DNA of 44,320 bases from JAUUZQ01 sp964538375 (GCA_964538375.1 CAZIFQ010000027.1:1-44320), one strand, 5' to 3'. Positions 1 to 8,066 are shown, counted from the first letter of the stretch. A program made the numbers and translations. Notes: generated by a model not told the origin, from the sequence alone.

Positions 1-68
1 TAAACCCAAATTTTTCTTGAATTTTGCTTGGATTTTAGCACAGTTCATTGTTATGGTGTCGTGCATTT

Positions 69-413
69 TTAGATATCAATTAGTATTGAAATATTTTCCT
101 TCACTAATTTTGACAAATTGTTCGGCAAGGATCCAATTTTCTTTACTAATCTTTTATTGTCAATAGCTCTTATTTGGTCAATCATAATATCGCAATCCTG
201 ATTAACATTTGCCATGCCTTTTTTTAGGTGAATTCTCAAAACCTCAGCTCCTCTTATAATATTTGTAGTTATTGGACAAATTATTGTAGAGGGGTGTGGG
301 ATTTTATTGAGTAAATCAGTTTGCACCACTAATATTGGCCGTGTTTTACCTGGTTCAGTTCCAATTTGGGGATTTAAATCCGCAATCCAAATTTCGAATT
401 GTTTAATCGACAT
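69..413 (-). CDS. MazF/PemK-type toxin (endoribonuclease) of a toxin-antitoxin pair
   Basis: A 114-residue protein of the MazF/PemK/CcdB-fold family, whose members are usually mRNA interferases. The N-terminus shows the family pattern: 'EIWIADLNPQIGTEPGKTRP' followed by 'PILVVQTDLLN', then 'STIICPITTNI' and the late 'CDIMIDQIRAIDNKRL' segment. The ATG at 413 is preferred over an upstream in-frame ATG at 443 because family members begin a few residues before the EIW(x)ADL stretch and because this start overlaps the antitoxin stop by 11 bp, a common arrangement for translational coupling. The antitoxin gene lies directly upstream, so the pair forms one operon. The family assignment is firm; target specificity cannot be read from the sequence. 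Confidence 0.9.
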   Translation of the reverse strand: MSIKQFEIWIADLNPQIGTEPGKTRPILVVQTDLLNKIPHPSTIICPITTNIIRGAEVLRIHLKKGMANVNQDCDIMIDQIRAIDNKRLVKKIGSLPNNLSKLVKENISILIDI

Positions 414-633
414 AATCAATCTCCTCAAAATCTTTAAGAACATCCATTGAATCCTTCTTCACCAAATCAGACTCCTTTTCAAGTCTCTTTTCAAGTAAAT
501 TTCGACTTTGAATTTGGTTATAATTATCTAATGCCTCATTAATATATCTATTTCGAGGCTTTTTTAATCTCGATAGAATTCTTTCAGTTTCTCCGAAGAT
601 CGAATCATCTATTTTTAATGATACTGTTTTCAT
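403..633 (-). CDS. Antitoxin partner of the MazF-type toxin (ribbon-helix-helix-like)
   Basis: A 76-residue protein. The first 45 residues (MKTVSLKIDDSIF, then a helix ending NRYINEALDNYN) look like a MetJ/Arc ribbon-helix-helix DNA-binding domain. The C-terminal part is charged, rich in K, E and D, and ends EEIDYVD, as expected of an antitoxin tail that neutralises a basic toxin. The stop overlaps the toxin start by 11 bp. Three direct repeats spaced exactly 13 bp apart lie just upstream of the start codon and overlap a promoter-like sequence, which fits autorepression. The role follows from domain type and context; no close family name is claimed. Confidence 0.82.
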   Translation of the reverse strand: MKTVSLKIDDSIFGETERILSRLKKPRNRYINEALDNYNQIQSRNLLEKRLEKESDLVKKDSMDVLKDFEEIDYVD

Positions 634-644
634 AATATTTATTT

Positions 645-683
645 AGTATATCACAAAAGTATATCATTTTAGTATATAAGTCA
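645..683 (-). promoter_or_regulatory. Three 13-bp direct repeats, likely autoregulatory operator of the toxin-antitoxin operon
   Basis: AGTATATCA occurs at 645-653 and 658-666, and AGTATATAA at 671-679, with starts exactly 13 bp apart. The array begins 12 bp upstream of the antitoxin start codon. Evenly spaced short repeats are the usual layout for ribbon-helix-helix repressors; binding by this antitoxin is inferred. Confidence 0.6.
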
Positions 684-685
684 AG
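654..685 (-). promoter_or_regulatory. Bacteroidota-type promoter of the toxin-antitoxin operon
   Basis: On the minus strand, TACTTTTG (complement of 654-661) matches the -7 consensus TAnnTTTG. CTTG (complement of 682-685) lies 20 bp upstream, in the place of the -33 TTTG box. The promoter overlaps the 13-bp repeats and sits about 20 bp before the start codon. Confidence 0.5.
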
Positions 686-721
686 TAATTGAACAATTTT
701 TTGTGTATGCAGCCGGCATGC

Positions 722-848
722 TGGAAAAAACGGAGGGCTTGACCACTTCAAGCCGATTCTCATTATCCCATTTAAGATTCAGGCGTTCTGTATCTTACAT
801 TAGATGCCATATTCCGGCTAAGGGTGGTCAGTGGCACCGTTTTTTCCA
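722..848. repeat. Short inverted-repeat element (MITE-like)
   Basis: The outer 34 bp at 722-755 and 815-848 are imperfect inverted copies. TGGAAAAAACGG is exact, followed by six unmatched bases, an exact TGACCAC, four unmatched bases and an exact AGCCG. The 127-bp unit holds no credible gene; the reading frame across it is not protein-like. TGACCAC/GTGGTCA and AGCCGG resemble the ends of Bacteroidota IS21 elements, so it may be an IS-derived non-autonomous element. No target duplication was recognised. Confidence 0.45.
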
Positions 849-1022
849 CTTGACGGGCTTGATTCAGAAAGTACATTTGGGATTAATAATTCAATCTTGT
901 GAATTCTTATGATGTGTGAAATCAGGGTCATTAAAAATTCGCCAGGTATTCCGCCAGGTTTTATGAAAACCAGTGATAATGTATGTAAAGTAAAAATCGT
1001 AAATGATAGAGTATGACAACCT

Positions 1023-1079
1023 ATACAAATCAGTGTAATCCTAAAATTGACCTTACACCCCTATCATAATCAGGGGGTC
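1023..1079. repeat. att-like module, left copy
   Basis: ATACAAATCAGTGTAATCCT (1023-1042) is followed after 21 unmatched bases by TCATAATCAGGGGGTC (1064-1079). The same two blocks with exactly the same spacing recur at 28207-28263. The second block is the anticodon-loop and variable-loop part of a tRNA, the usual target region of tyrosine-recombinase elements. That it was an attachment site is inference; no integrase is visible between the copies. Confidence 0.5.
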
Positions 1080-1104
1080 CCTGGTTCGAGCCCAGGTGGG
1101 CCCA
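1064..1104 (+). pseudogene. 3' half of a tRNA gene (CAT anticodon), 5' half missing
   Basis: From the anticodon loop (TCATAATCAGG, anticodon CAT at 1065-1067) the sequence runs into a complete T-arm (CCTGG TTCGAGC CCAGG, 1079-1095) and the 3' acceptor strand TGGGCCC plus discriminator A (1097-1104). A Bacteroidota tRNA with this 3' half would need GGGCCCA and a D-arm upstream, but the preceding 60 bases contain neither. CCA is not encoded. The fragment is followed by an intact terminator, so this looks like the original downstream end of a tRNA gene separated from its 5' half by integration or deletion. Confidence 0.75.
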
Positions 1105-1118
1105 CAATTGAAGGAGAG

Positions 1119-1152
1119 GGAGTTAGATTTAAATGATCTGACTCCTTTTTTT
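1119..1152 (+). terminator. Rho-independent terminator after the tRNA fragment
   Basis: The 10-bp stem GGAGTTAGAT / ATCTGACTCC (one G-T pair) with a 7-nt loop is followed by seven T residues (1146-1152). It lies 15 bp beyond the tRNA 3' end. Confidence 0.8.
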
Positions 1153-1225
1153 ATTGGATTGAAAAGGGGTTGAAAGTTAGACTTCTTTATGAATAGTAAT
1201 GAAGTTGTCTGATTCCTCTGTTATT

Positions 1226-1365
1226 GCAAACCCCGCTCACAAATAGCCACTTCTGCTTTTCAAAAGTGAGCCACTACACTATTCCCTAATAATAGTTCAT
1301 GTCAATTGACTGAACCTGGATTACGCAGATTAGGGGATGACCGGGATTGGGGGTGACGGGATTTG
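1226..1365. repeat. Diverged direct repeat, copy A (upstream of the oxidoreductase)
   Basis: The segment aligns almost without gaps with 3181-3322. Shared landmarks in order are CCCGC, AATA, CACTTCT, AAGTGAG, ACTA/ATACA, AATAATAG/AATAAGAG, the 16-bp GTCAATTGACTGAACC, TGGAT and GGGGGTGACGGGATTT. A second partial copy starting GTCAATTGTCTGAACC follows at 1372. The aligned part of copy B begins inside the last codons of the oxidoreductase, so copy A may be the tail of a lost paralogue. Confidence 0.6.
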
Positions 1366-1493
1366 TTACCTGTCAATTGTCTGAACCGGGATGGAGCAGA
1401 TGGAGGGGATGACCGGAATAGGGAATTGTAACTTGTGTTATCAATCCCTATCCCGGCGAACCATATAACCCTGGCCTTGAATTGCGCACTGAA

Positions 1494-1524
1494 TTTGCGT
1501 CTTGATTGTTTTGTTATAGGTTTA
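1494..1524 (+). promoter_or_regulatory. Possible promoter for the FAD oxidoreductase
   Basis: TTTG at 1494-1497, 19 bp, then TAGGTTTA at 1517-1524 is one mismatch from the Bacteroidota TTTG-N19-TAnnTTTG pattern. The implied leader to the ATG at 1640 is about 110 nt. This rests on consensus matching only. Confidence 0.35.
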
Positions 1525-1639
1525 GTAAATTTATAGTATTAATTTTAACTAAACCTATGGTCCAGGATTTCGGGAGTATTATATTCAGATCGACTCGCGC
1601 TAATCCATTTATCAATAGTACAGAATAATAATTCTAATT

Positions 1640-3199
1640 ATGGCAGCAGAAGAAAAATTTGATTCGATTGTAATAGGCTCAGGTATTGGTGGTTTATCGT
1701 GTGCTGCATCACTGGCACTGCAAAATTATAAGGTACTGGTATTGGAAAAGAATCCGTTTTTAGGAGGTGCGATGAATACCTATACGGAACCAAAGACCGG
1801 TAATTGGACATGGTCTCCGTTTATACAATGGGTATGCGGTTATTCCGATACCAGTATAGATAATCGGCTTTTGAAAACTCTTTCGGAGGGAAAAATATCT
1901 TTCTCACCCCTGGACCATGAATGCCAGGTTAAATATTTTCCTGATCTGGACTACCAGTTTACCTTCGTGAATGACAAAAGTAAATTATTAGAAAAGCTGA
2001 AGGCTGAGTTCCCTGGAGAGGGTAAGCAGATCGATATTTATTTTAAGTACCTGGATATCCTTGAAAAAAAGGCAGGTATGTTTTCACTTCCAAAAATGTA
2101 TTCCGCAAAGGTTTCCAGGTTTATGTTTCGGCTCTCCCGGGCATTTAAAATTCTGCCTCACATGGATAAATCTACAACTGAAGTGGTAGATAATGTTTTA
2201 AAGATTAAAGATGAAAAACTGCGGGCCATCCTCTTGTCATTCTCCCATTATTTCGGGATAGCACTTGATGAGACTCCGTTTCCATTCTATGCCTATGCTC
2301 AGAATATGCAATTTAACGGGATGTTTTATCCGGACGGTGGAGGACGTGCATTGACAGATGCCCTGGTTGCCACAATTAAACGCAAGGGTGGCAAAGTACG
2401 ACAGGCATCGGGGGTGACAGAAATAATGATGAAGGATAAAATGGCTATAGGAGTAAAGACAGAGAACGGAACCGAGCTTTATGCAGACTCTGTCATAAGT
2501 TCTATTGGTATGAAAGAAACTATGTTTAATCTCATTCCGGATTACGCACGACCTGTTAAACTACTCAAAGCACTGGAGAAACATAAGTCTGTTCCATCAA
2601 TGCTCTTATTACTGATTGGATTTGAAGGTGATCTTTCATCATTTGGAATTAAGCGATCGGCATATAAAACAATTATTGGTGACCCATCAACCATGTCGCG
2701 TAATCCTGTTGAAAAAGACTGGGTATGTGATGATCTAACAATCTCATTCCCCTCCCTTCTGAACAAGAAGCACAAAAATCCCGAGTATCAAACAGCAGAG
2801 ATACATCACGAAACCAGTTACGGGTATTTTGAAATCTATGAAGAGAAGCAGGATAGCGACGAATTTACACAGATAAAGGAACAGATCACACAGCATTACC
2901 GGGATCGCCTGGATGAAAAGTTTCCCGGTATAGTAAAGCATATCAGCTTTACCAAATTGATTACTCCATTAGATGTTAAAAACTTAACTCACCACGATCA
3001 GGGATCAATGTTTGGTCTTGATATTCTTAAAGCAGAGAGCCCTGACTTATCACCCAGGTCCGGAATTAAAAACTTGTTTTTTACAGGTGAAGATGTATTC
3101 GCTCATGGATTAACACCTCTAAATGGTGTAATCACTGCCAGCGTGGTTACAGGCAAAAATCTAATAAAGAAGTATACTGGAAAACCCGCCCAAAAATAA
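1640..3199 (+). CDS. FAD-dependent oxidoreductase of the phytoene desaturase / retinol saturase (CrtI-like) family
   Basis: A 519-residue flavoprotein. The N-terminus carries the dinucleotide-binding fold (IVIGSGIGGLSCAASLA, then the acidic strand end VLVLEKNPFLGGA). The C-terminus has the second FAD-contacting motif of the family (LFFTGEDVFAHGLTPLNGVI). Relatives are carotenoid desaturases and isomerases and all-trans-retinol 13,14-reductases, typically about 500 residues. There is no signal peptide, so it is presumably cytosolic or membrane-peripheral. No crtB or other carotenoid gene is adjacent, so the substrate is unknown. The gene stands alone, flanked by direct repeats; its last codons lie inside the downstream repeat copy. 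A strong terminator follows at 3379. Confidence 0.85.
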   Translation: MAAEEKFDSIVIGSGIGGLSCAASLALQNYKVLVLEKNPFLGGAMNTYTEPKTGNWTWSPFIQWVCGYSDTSIDNRLLKTLSEGKISFSPLDHECQVKYFPDLDYQFTFVNDKSKLLEKLKAEFPGEGKQIDIYFKYLDILEKKAGMFSLPKMYSAKVSRFMFRLSRAFKILPHMDKSTTEVVDNVLKIKDEKLRAILLSFSHYFGIALDETPFPFYAYAQNMQFNGMFYPDGGGRALTDALVATIKRKGGKVRQASGVTEIMMKDKMAIGVKTENGTELYADSVISSIGMKETMFNLIPDYARPVKLLKALEKHKSVPSMLLLLIGFEGDLSSFGIKRSAYKTIIGDPSTMSRNPVEKDWVCDDLTISFPSLLNKKHKNPEYQTAEIHHETSYGYFEIYEEKQDSDEFTQIKEQITQHYRDRLDEKFPGIVKHISFTKLITPLDVKNLTHHDQGSMFGLDILKAESPDLSPRSGIKNLFFTGEDVFAHGLTPLNGVITASVVTGKNLIKKYTGKPAQK

Positions 3200-3322
3200 G
3201 CACTTCTACCGTTTATAAGTGAGACAATACAACAATCCTTAATAAGAGTGCATGTTAATTGTCTGAACCTGGATGGAGTGGATGAGGGGGAATATCGGGA
3301 TGGGGGGTGACGGGATTTTTTA
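3181..3322. repeat. Diverged direct repeat, copy B (downstream of the oxidoreductase)
   Basis: Counterpart of 1226-1365. It starts in the last six codons of the oxidoreductase and ends at GGGGGTGACGGGATTT. It contains GTTAATTGTCTGAACC at 3254-3269, a motif that also occurs at 1301, 1372 and, reversed, at 38370. Confidence 0.6.
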
Positions 3323-3378
3323 TTCCAATAATAATTTGTGAAGCGGGCTACTGTGACCGAAGCCCACAGTGATAATCA

Positions 3379-3412
3379 ACCACTTACAATTTATTTTGTA
3401 GGTGGTTTTTTC
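3379..3412 (+). terminator. Rho-independent terminator downstream of the FAD oxidoreductase
   Basis: The 11-bp stem ACCACTTACAA / TTGTAGGTGGT (one G-T pair) encloses a 6-nt loop, and its right arm runs directly into a T tract. Confidence 0.75.
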
Positions 3413-3554
3413 TTTGGTGCCAGGATTTGATCGTAATCTGAAAAGAAATTTGTTGGCATTATGGAAATCCCGGACAATGTGCGCTTTTTCCACAGTGTAT
3501 CCTATTCATAATATCCTTAGAATTTCAAAATGTAATTGAGACATTGAAAGAGAT

Positions 3555-3584
3555 GGAATAGTACCACATTGGTAGTACTATTCC
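3555..3584 (-). terminator. Hairpin, possible terminator of the minus-strand lipoprotein gene
   Basis: A perfect 10-bp stem GGAATAGTAC / GTACTATTCC with a 10-nt loop lies 21 bp beyond the lipoprotein stop. On the minus strand it is followed only by a weak T-rich run, so termination is plausible but not certain. Confidence 0.45.
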
Positions 3585-3605
3585 AGGTATTTGTAGGCTA
3601 AAAAC

Positions 3606-4671
3606 CTAATAACTATTTGAAGAATATAAAATATTGTTCCATGTAAGGAAACTTAAACCGTTGTAGATGCCATGCCATTCATTTACTCCTGGAGTAGTTC
3701 CGGTTCCATCGCCATTAGTATCGCCCTTTAGGTTATCATCTTTAAATGATGTAAAGAACACTCCTGCTCCCTGACCATTAGTCAGCGTAGCACCCGACTG
3801 GATATCAAGCATGCCGTCTGTATAGAATTTAAGGGTTACATTATCTCCTAGCGTAAGAGAAAATTCATCCCATAGCTCGAATCCGCTATCTTGAATTACG
3901 TAAGCCACCTCGGTCTCCTCCCATGTAGGGCTGCCGGAGATGATATCCTGACCATGTACAAATATTCCATTATACTTATTCTTCTGAGTTGCATCTGAGG
4001 GATTGCTAAATATATTTGAGTTGTCGATGCTTATGTGACCGTCTATACTAAGCGGGACTTTATTATTGTAAAAAATATTATTTGTGATAATACAATTGTC
4101 CGCAGCATTATGAGCAGTTAATGCGCCATAAAAAAACACCCCCGCTTAGGTACGCATCATTATTTTTGAATGTGCAATAATCAATTTTTGAATAATTGTT
4201 TCCAAGGTTAAGTGTGCCGAAATAAGAACTAGTCCCCCCGTAGGAAAAGGTACAGTATATAAATTGTGATCCATTTTGGTTGCCCAGATCAATATAATCC
4301 CAATCACCAGCATCTGGAGAAGTACCCGATTCATCCTCGTTAGTATCACCACCTATATCGTCCTTTATGGAGGTAAATACGATTCCGTCTGTGCTGGATC
4401 CTAAAGCCTTTATAGTACCGTTTTCCCACACCTCAAGACCTGAACCAGGGTGAAATTTGATTATTGTTCCAGGTTCAATTGTAAGTAGAGCATCAACTTT
4501 AATCCAATCTGGAACTACGTATAGAGAATCTGCATCCCAGGTAGCAGCTTCATAAATATTGTAATCTACAATAACTACACTTGAGGGATCATATTCTGGA
4601 TCATCCTTTTCGCATGATGAAATACCAATAAGACTAATAATGGTCAGCGCAATAATGATTTTTGTTTTCAT
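3606..4671 (-). pseudogene. Lipoprotein with parallel beta-helix-like repeats, split by a frameshift
   Basis: Two overlapping frames make one protein. Residues 1-187 (4108-4671) begin with a lipoprotein signal peptide ending LIGISSC (Cys20). Residues resume in the next frame and run to 3606. Removing one base from the 7-nt A/T run at 4130-4136 joins SGGVFFYGALTAHNAAD smoothly and gives about 354 residues. The body has short repeated strands with N-rich turns (CTFKNNDAY, IITNNIFYNNK) and two copies of a block containing VFFTSFKDD / IVFTSIKDD and a GDTN acidic loop, typical of secreted beta-helix proteins of Bacteroidota. It has no T9SS tail. Function is unknown; a surface carbohydrate-binding or adhesive role is a guess. 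The break may be real, phase-variable or a sequencing error. Confidence 0.7.
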
Positions 4672-4826
4672 AACAGATGAGTTATTTGGTTATTAAAAGT
4701 ATTAAGTTTCAATTGCTTAGAATAAATTCAGTCAAAAGAACACCAGCATTTTCGCAATTACCTTAAAGTTTAATGAGCTTTCTGGATATTTCATTTTCAA
4801 TTTTAGCTTATTAAAAATATAAAATA

Positions 4827-5087
4827 TTATTCACTTTTCCTGCTTTTTCTTTTACGGTAAGATTCTCCCTTAAGTTCAATCCTGTGAGATGAGTAAACCA
4901 AGCGATCAAGGATAGCATTGGCGACAGTTTTATCGCCGATGATTTCATACCACTTTTCTACTGGAATCTGGGAAGTAAATATACTGGACATATGTTTATG
5001 TCTATCCTCAATGATGTCAAGATACTCAGCAATAAAACGCTGGCTCTTTCCTGATTCGTGTATTCGTAAAATTCTTCTTGTTTCCAT
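4827..5087 (-). pseudogene. IS21 istA::istB deletion fusion
   Basis: This 86-codon frame starts with METRRILRIHESGKSQRFIA, the typical first residues of IS21 transposases (IstA). At about residue 25 it switches to IEDRHKHMSSIFTSQIPVEK, followed by WYEIIGDKTVANAILDRLVY and HRIELKGESYRKRK, the conserved C-terminus of the IstB helper ATPase. An in-frame deletion has removed nearly all of istA and most of istB, including the Walker motifs and the DDE domain, so the product cannot be a transposase. Expression is unlikely to matter; the frame is kept by chance or recent age. Confidence 0.8.
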
Positions 5088-5283
5088 AATCTCTAGTTTT
5101 TAGTTTGACATAATTTGAAGGATTTGATTCTAATGGTTAATTAGGATTGCCTTCAAATTGTAACCAAAAATTGGTCATTTGTTGATAACTTAACTATCGA
5201 TTATGGGTGGTTCAGTTTCATCCGGTGAGCTATGCTCAGTTTGATCCGGTTTTAGTGGGTCACTTTATGCGGGTTTTCCAATA
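4827..5283 (-). mobile_element. Internally deleted IS21-family relic
   Basis: The segment combines an istA start, an istB end and an upstream region (about 5200-5283) with the repeated terminal sequences seen at IS21 ends in Bacteroidota. Read on the minus strand these are CCGGATCAAACTGAG, CCGGATGAAACTGAACC and AAAGTGACCCAC. No matching right end was found before 4827, so the element is truncated there and cannot move on its own. It abuts the 3' end of the PL6 gene at 5297. Confidence 0.65.
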
Positions 5284-5296
5284 TTGAAATATAACT

Positions 5297-7984
5297 CTAT
5301 TCAATGATCAGTATATGGCTGCTCCTTCTTTCACTGGATTTAAAAGTCAGGAAATATGTTCCCGGGGCAAGTCCAGTTTGAACTTCTTCCCGTTTAGACT
5401 TCATTTCATGGACCTTGAGCATCTTTCCGGCAGGATCATGGATCTCAACCCGGGTTCCTGGTTCTGCCTGAAGGAAAAGATGATCTGAGGATGGATTGGG
5501 ATATATTCTCCACTCGGAAGATTCGTTAGATCTCAATACCCTATCAGTGCTTTGTTTTGGCCAGCCCCAAACCTCAAATTCGGTAAATGAGTTCCACTCA
5601 CTGGTGGAATTGCCGTGACCTATGATCCTGACGAACTGGCTTGTTGTATCGGTAAAATCGTAGATCACCAATGGCTCACTTGTGATCTCGGATGTTATTC
5701 CGCTTAGAGCATCGTAATAGGCTTCTCCGTCTATTGAGGTCTGAATATCGAAGTAGGAGTAACGTTCATCTCCCTTATAGAGGCCGACTTTAATATAGGA
5801 TACGATGCTCTTTTTTTCCAGCTCCAGGCTGATATAGGATCCATCACCTTCCCCCGACCAGCGATTGCTTAATATTCCATCATATACATTGTCAGCAATA
5901 TTACCTTCTTGTTCTGTAGATGCAATGGCATCAATGATTGTAAGCATTACCTCAGAACCGGCTGATCCCTCTTGAGACACAGCAATTACTTCTTCAAGTT
6001 CATCTCCACTTACAGTAACAGTACCGTTTCTTGACGCACGACTCTGGTTTTCTTCAACGGTAACCGTAAGAGTACCATCTTCACTTCCACTAAGCGGATC
6101 AATATCCAACCATGCCGCTTCTGTAGCTACGGTCCAATCAACATTTGAGTTTATAGCTACGCTTTTATTAGCAGTTGCTGCAGTAAATGACAGAACTGAT
6201 TTATCCAGAGTAAGAATAGAAGGTTCTTTCTCAGCCTGAGATATTTGTATTGTACTGGTGATATCATCACCCTCCTCAGCATTATTACTTGTTACTGTAA
6301 TGCTGGCTGTTCTTATCATACCACTTTCGTTCTTATCGATCATAAGAGAGAAAGAAGCGCTTCCCGATCCAGTAGAAGGATCTATAGTTGCCCACCCGGC
6401 ATTTGAACTCACATCCCAATCAAGATTTGAAGATACTGAGATCTCAATGGTATCTCCTGCCATTGGCGCGCTGATAGAAAGGACTGATAGTTGCATGTAT
6501 TCACCCAGATCAGGTCCCACATCATTAAAGGTCAAAGGAGTATAGAGAACAGGATTTTCCTGGTGCTCATCGGCTCCATATTGTGTGTTTGCAGAACGGA
6601 ACTGTCCGTCAATGTCATATTGTATACTCTCAGCGATCACACCGGAATGTGTATACTCCGGACTTGTTGCTGTGGCCCTGTACTGCAATAAGGACTCATC
6701 CCATACAAGTAGTGGATCAGCTTCAATATAATCGTCTCCTGTAAGAGTGACACCGTCTGATATACTGGCGTCATCAGTAGCATAAAAGAGATTATTATCC
6801 CAGGTCATATTGTCCGGGGGATTTATATAAGTAACAAATACTCCTGTATCAGATGTTACGAGGTTATTTGCCAGGACTACATCCCGGGGTGGCTTCGAAT
6901 ATTTTGTCTGGTTGTCGTAACCAACTTCAATTCCATGATGGTTGTTAACCAGGGTATTATTAGCAATTAATGCACGCTCGATCCTGAAATGGTTAGTTAA
7001 ACCTCCACTTCCTTCTTCAGCATCGCCATAGGTAAGTGTAATAGGAGCGTCCCACTTTGTGCCTGTAAGTCCTTCAAAATAGTTGTTTATTATAACATGG
7101 TCAGAGCCGTATACACGTACTCCTCCTGTACCTTCTGCTTCTTCCCCAAGGAAGAAGTTACCTTCGATCAGGGATTCGTTTCCATGCCTCAGGGATAAGG
7201 TTCCCTGGCATCGTAAAAAGGTGTTATGAGAAATAGTATTCTTGTTGCACTTTACCGAAACGATTTCTGGATCACCATTGCATTCCTCGAAGAGATTGTT
7301 CGAAAGGGTGCAAAAGCCATCAGATTCCGACATGGCACTCCAACCAATCCTGATAGCTTCCATTTCATTAGTAGCCCTCGGACCCATGTTCTGAAAATGA
7401 TTATACTCGATAACGTCATACTGTGAAACATATAGATCGTTGGTACCATCTATACGGATCATATTTCCCAGGGTTTTCTTATTGCGTAGAATATTGTGGT
7501 CGATTCGGTTATGGTGGCTGAGTCCGGTTGGGTCATCCCAGTAGCCCTGAATGCTGATCCATACTGAAGAGTTTCGATTACCCTCATCGTTCAAATAGGA
7601 CTCCCCTGAGCCATCCAGGATGTTCTGGGTGATGCGAATGTTGTTACATGTCTGGATTTTGAATGTGGTGGATTTCTCGGTGATATTTATAACAAAGCCC
7701 TGGATCGTTACATAAGAGCAATGAATCAGTTCAAAAAAGGTGTCAGCATCAAGTGTATCGGCACCGATCAGTTCGGCCCGTATGATAACTGGATTCGCGG
7801 CAGTTCCTGCTACATCTACCATTTTTATACTCGCAGGTTCATACCTGCCGGCGGCAAGTATGATCTCATCACCGGGTTGTGCTGCTTCACAGGCATCTTC
7901 AAAATCATCGAAATTGTCATATGTAGTCTGACCAAATGCAGATACTGTTAAGCTCAGGAATAAAAAAACCAGGAACTGTTTCAT
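5297..7984 (-). CDS. PL6 family alginate lyase with two BACON-like domains, F5/8C-like domain and T9SS tail
   Basis: An 895-residue secreted lyase. The ATG at 7984 is chosen because it gives a clean signal peptide (MKQFLVFLFLSLTVSAFGQ); an upstream ATG at 8035 would lie inside the preceding terminator. The order is a PL6 right-handed beta-helix (about 20-470), two BACON-like Ig modules (about 500-585 and 588-672), an F5/8C-like sugar-binding module (about 678-808), and a T9SS sorting domain from WRIYPNPSSD (about 825-895). Compared with AlyGC, the catalytic Lys/Arg pair is K245 and R266 (SLRHGN) and calcium-site residues are N206 and E240. The first acidic ligand is Asp238 instead of Glu, and NEMEA replaces the usual NGGET. 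The substrate should be alginate from family and context; PL6 also includes chondroitinase B. It is the last gene of the locus, monocistronic after a terminator. Confidence 0.88.
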   Translation of the reverse strand: MKQFLVFLFLSLTVSAFGQTTYDNFDDFEDACEAAQPGDEIILAAGRYEPASIKMVDVAGTAANPVIIRAELIGADTLDADTFFELIHCSYVTIQGFVINITEKSTTFKIQTCNNIRITQNILDGSGESYLNDEGNRNSSVWISIQGYWDDPTGLSHHNRIDHNILRNKKTLGNMIRIDGTNDLYVSQYDVIEYNHFQNMGPRATNEMEAIRIGWSAMSESDGFCTLSNNLFEECNGDPEIVSVKCNKNTISHNTFLRCQGTLSLRHGNESLIEGNFFLGEEAEGTGGVRVYGSDHVIINNYFEGLTGTKWDAPITLTYGDAEEGSGGLTNHFRIERALIANNTLVNNHHGIEVGYDNQTKYSKPPRDVVLANNLVTSDTGVFVTYINPPDNMTWDNNLFYATDDASISDGVTLTGDDYIEADPLLVWDESLLQYRATATSPEYTHSGVIAESIQYDIDGQFRSANTQYGADEHQENPVLYTPLTFNDVGPDLGEYMQLSVLSISAPMAGDTIEISVSSNLDWDVSSNAGWATIDPSTGSGSASFSLMIDKNESGMIRTASITVTSNNAEEGDDITSTIQISQAEKEPSILTLDKSVLSFTAATANKSVAINSNVDWTVATEAAWLDIDPLSGSEDGTLTVTVEENQSRASRNGTVTVSGDELEEVIAVSQEGSAGSEVMLTIIDAIASTEQEGNIADNVYDGILSNRWSGEGDGSYISLELEKKSIVSYIKVGLYKGDERYSYFDIQTSIDGEAYYDALSGITSEITSEPLVIYDFTDTTSQFVRIIGHGNSTSEWNSFTEFEVWGWPKQSTDRVLRSNESSEWRIYPNPSSDHLFLQAEPGTRVEIHDPAGKMLKVHEMKSKREEVQTGLAPGTYFLTFKSSERRSSHILIIE

Positions 7985-8009
7985 GACAATGGGATTGATA
8001 AATTGAAAA

Positions 8010-8047
8010 AAGAAAGCTGCCTGAAAAGAATCCAAGGCAGCTTTCTT
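8010..8047 (-). terminator. Strong rho-independent terminator between two alginate-locus genes
   Basis: A perfect 13-bp inverted repeat AAGAAAGCTGCCT / AGGCAGCTTTCTT with a 12-nt loop, followed on the minus strand by a T tract (A run at 8006-8010 on the plus strand). It lies 20 bp past the stop of the gene ending at 8067 and separates it from the PL6 gene starting at 7984. Confidence 0.85.
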
Positions 8048-8066
8048 ATAACTACTCTATAAAAAA

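Larger units (their letters stand above)
634..1639. other. About 1 kb without protein-coding genes
   Basis: This stretch holds the toxin-antitoxin control region, the inverted-repeat element (722-848), an orphan tRNA 3' half (1064-1104), its terminator (1119-1152), diverged repeat copies (1226-1365 and a second partial copy near 1372-1432), and a possible promoter for the oxidoreductase. No open frame in it looks like a real gene. Confidence 0.7.
3200..3605. other. Intergenic stretch of about 400 bp
   Basis: Contains repeat copy B, the plus-strand terminator at 3379-3412 and a hairpin at 3555-3584. Nothing else with coding character was seen. Confidence 0.6.

Noticed and set aside
703..912. 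Open frame of 69 codons on the plus strand
   Set aside because: It covers the inverted-repeat element and the sequence has no protein-like pattern; it is a by-product of the repeat.
7985..8035. Upstream ATG adding 17 residues to the PL6 protein
   Set aside because: It lies in the terminator hairpin of the preceding gene, and the internal ATG begins a clean signal peptide.
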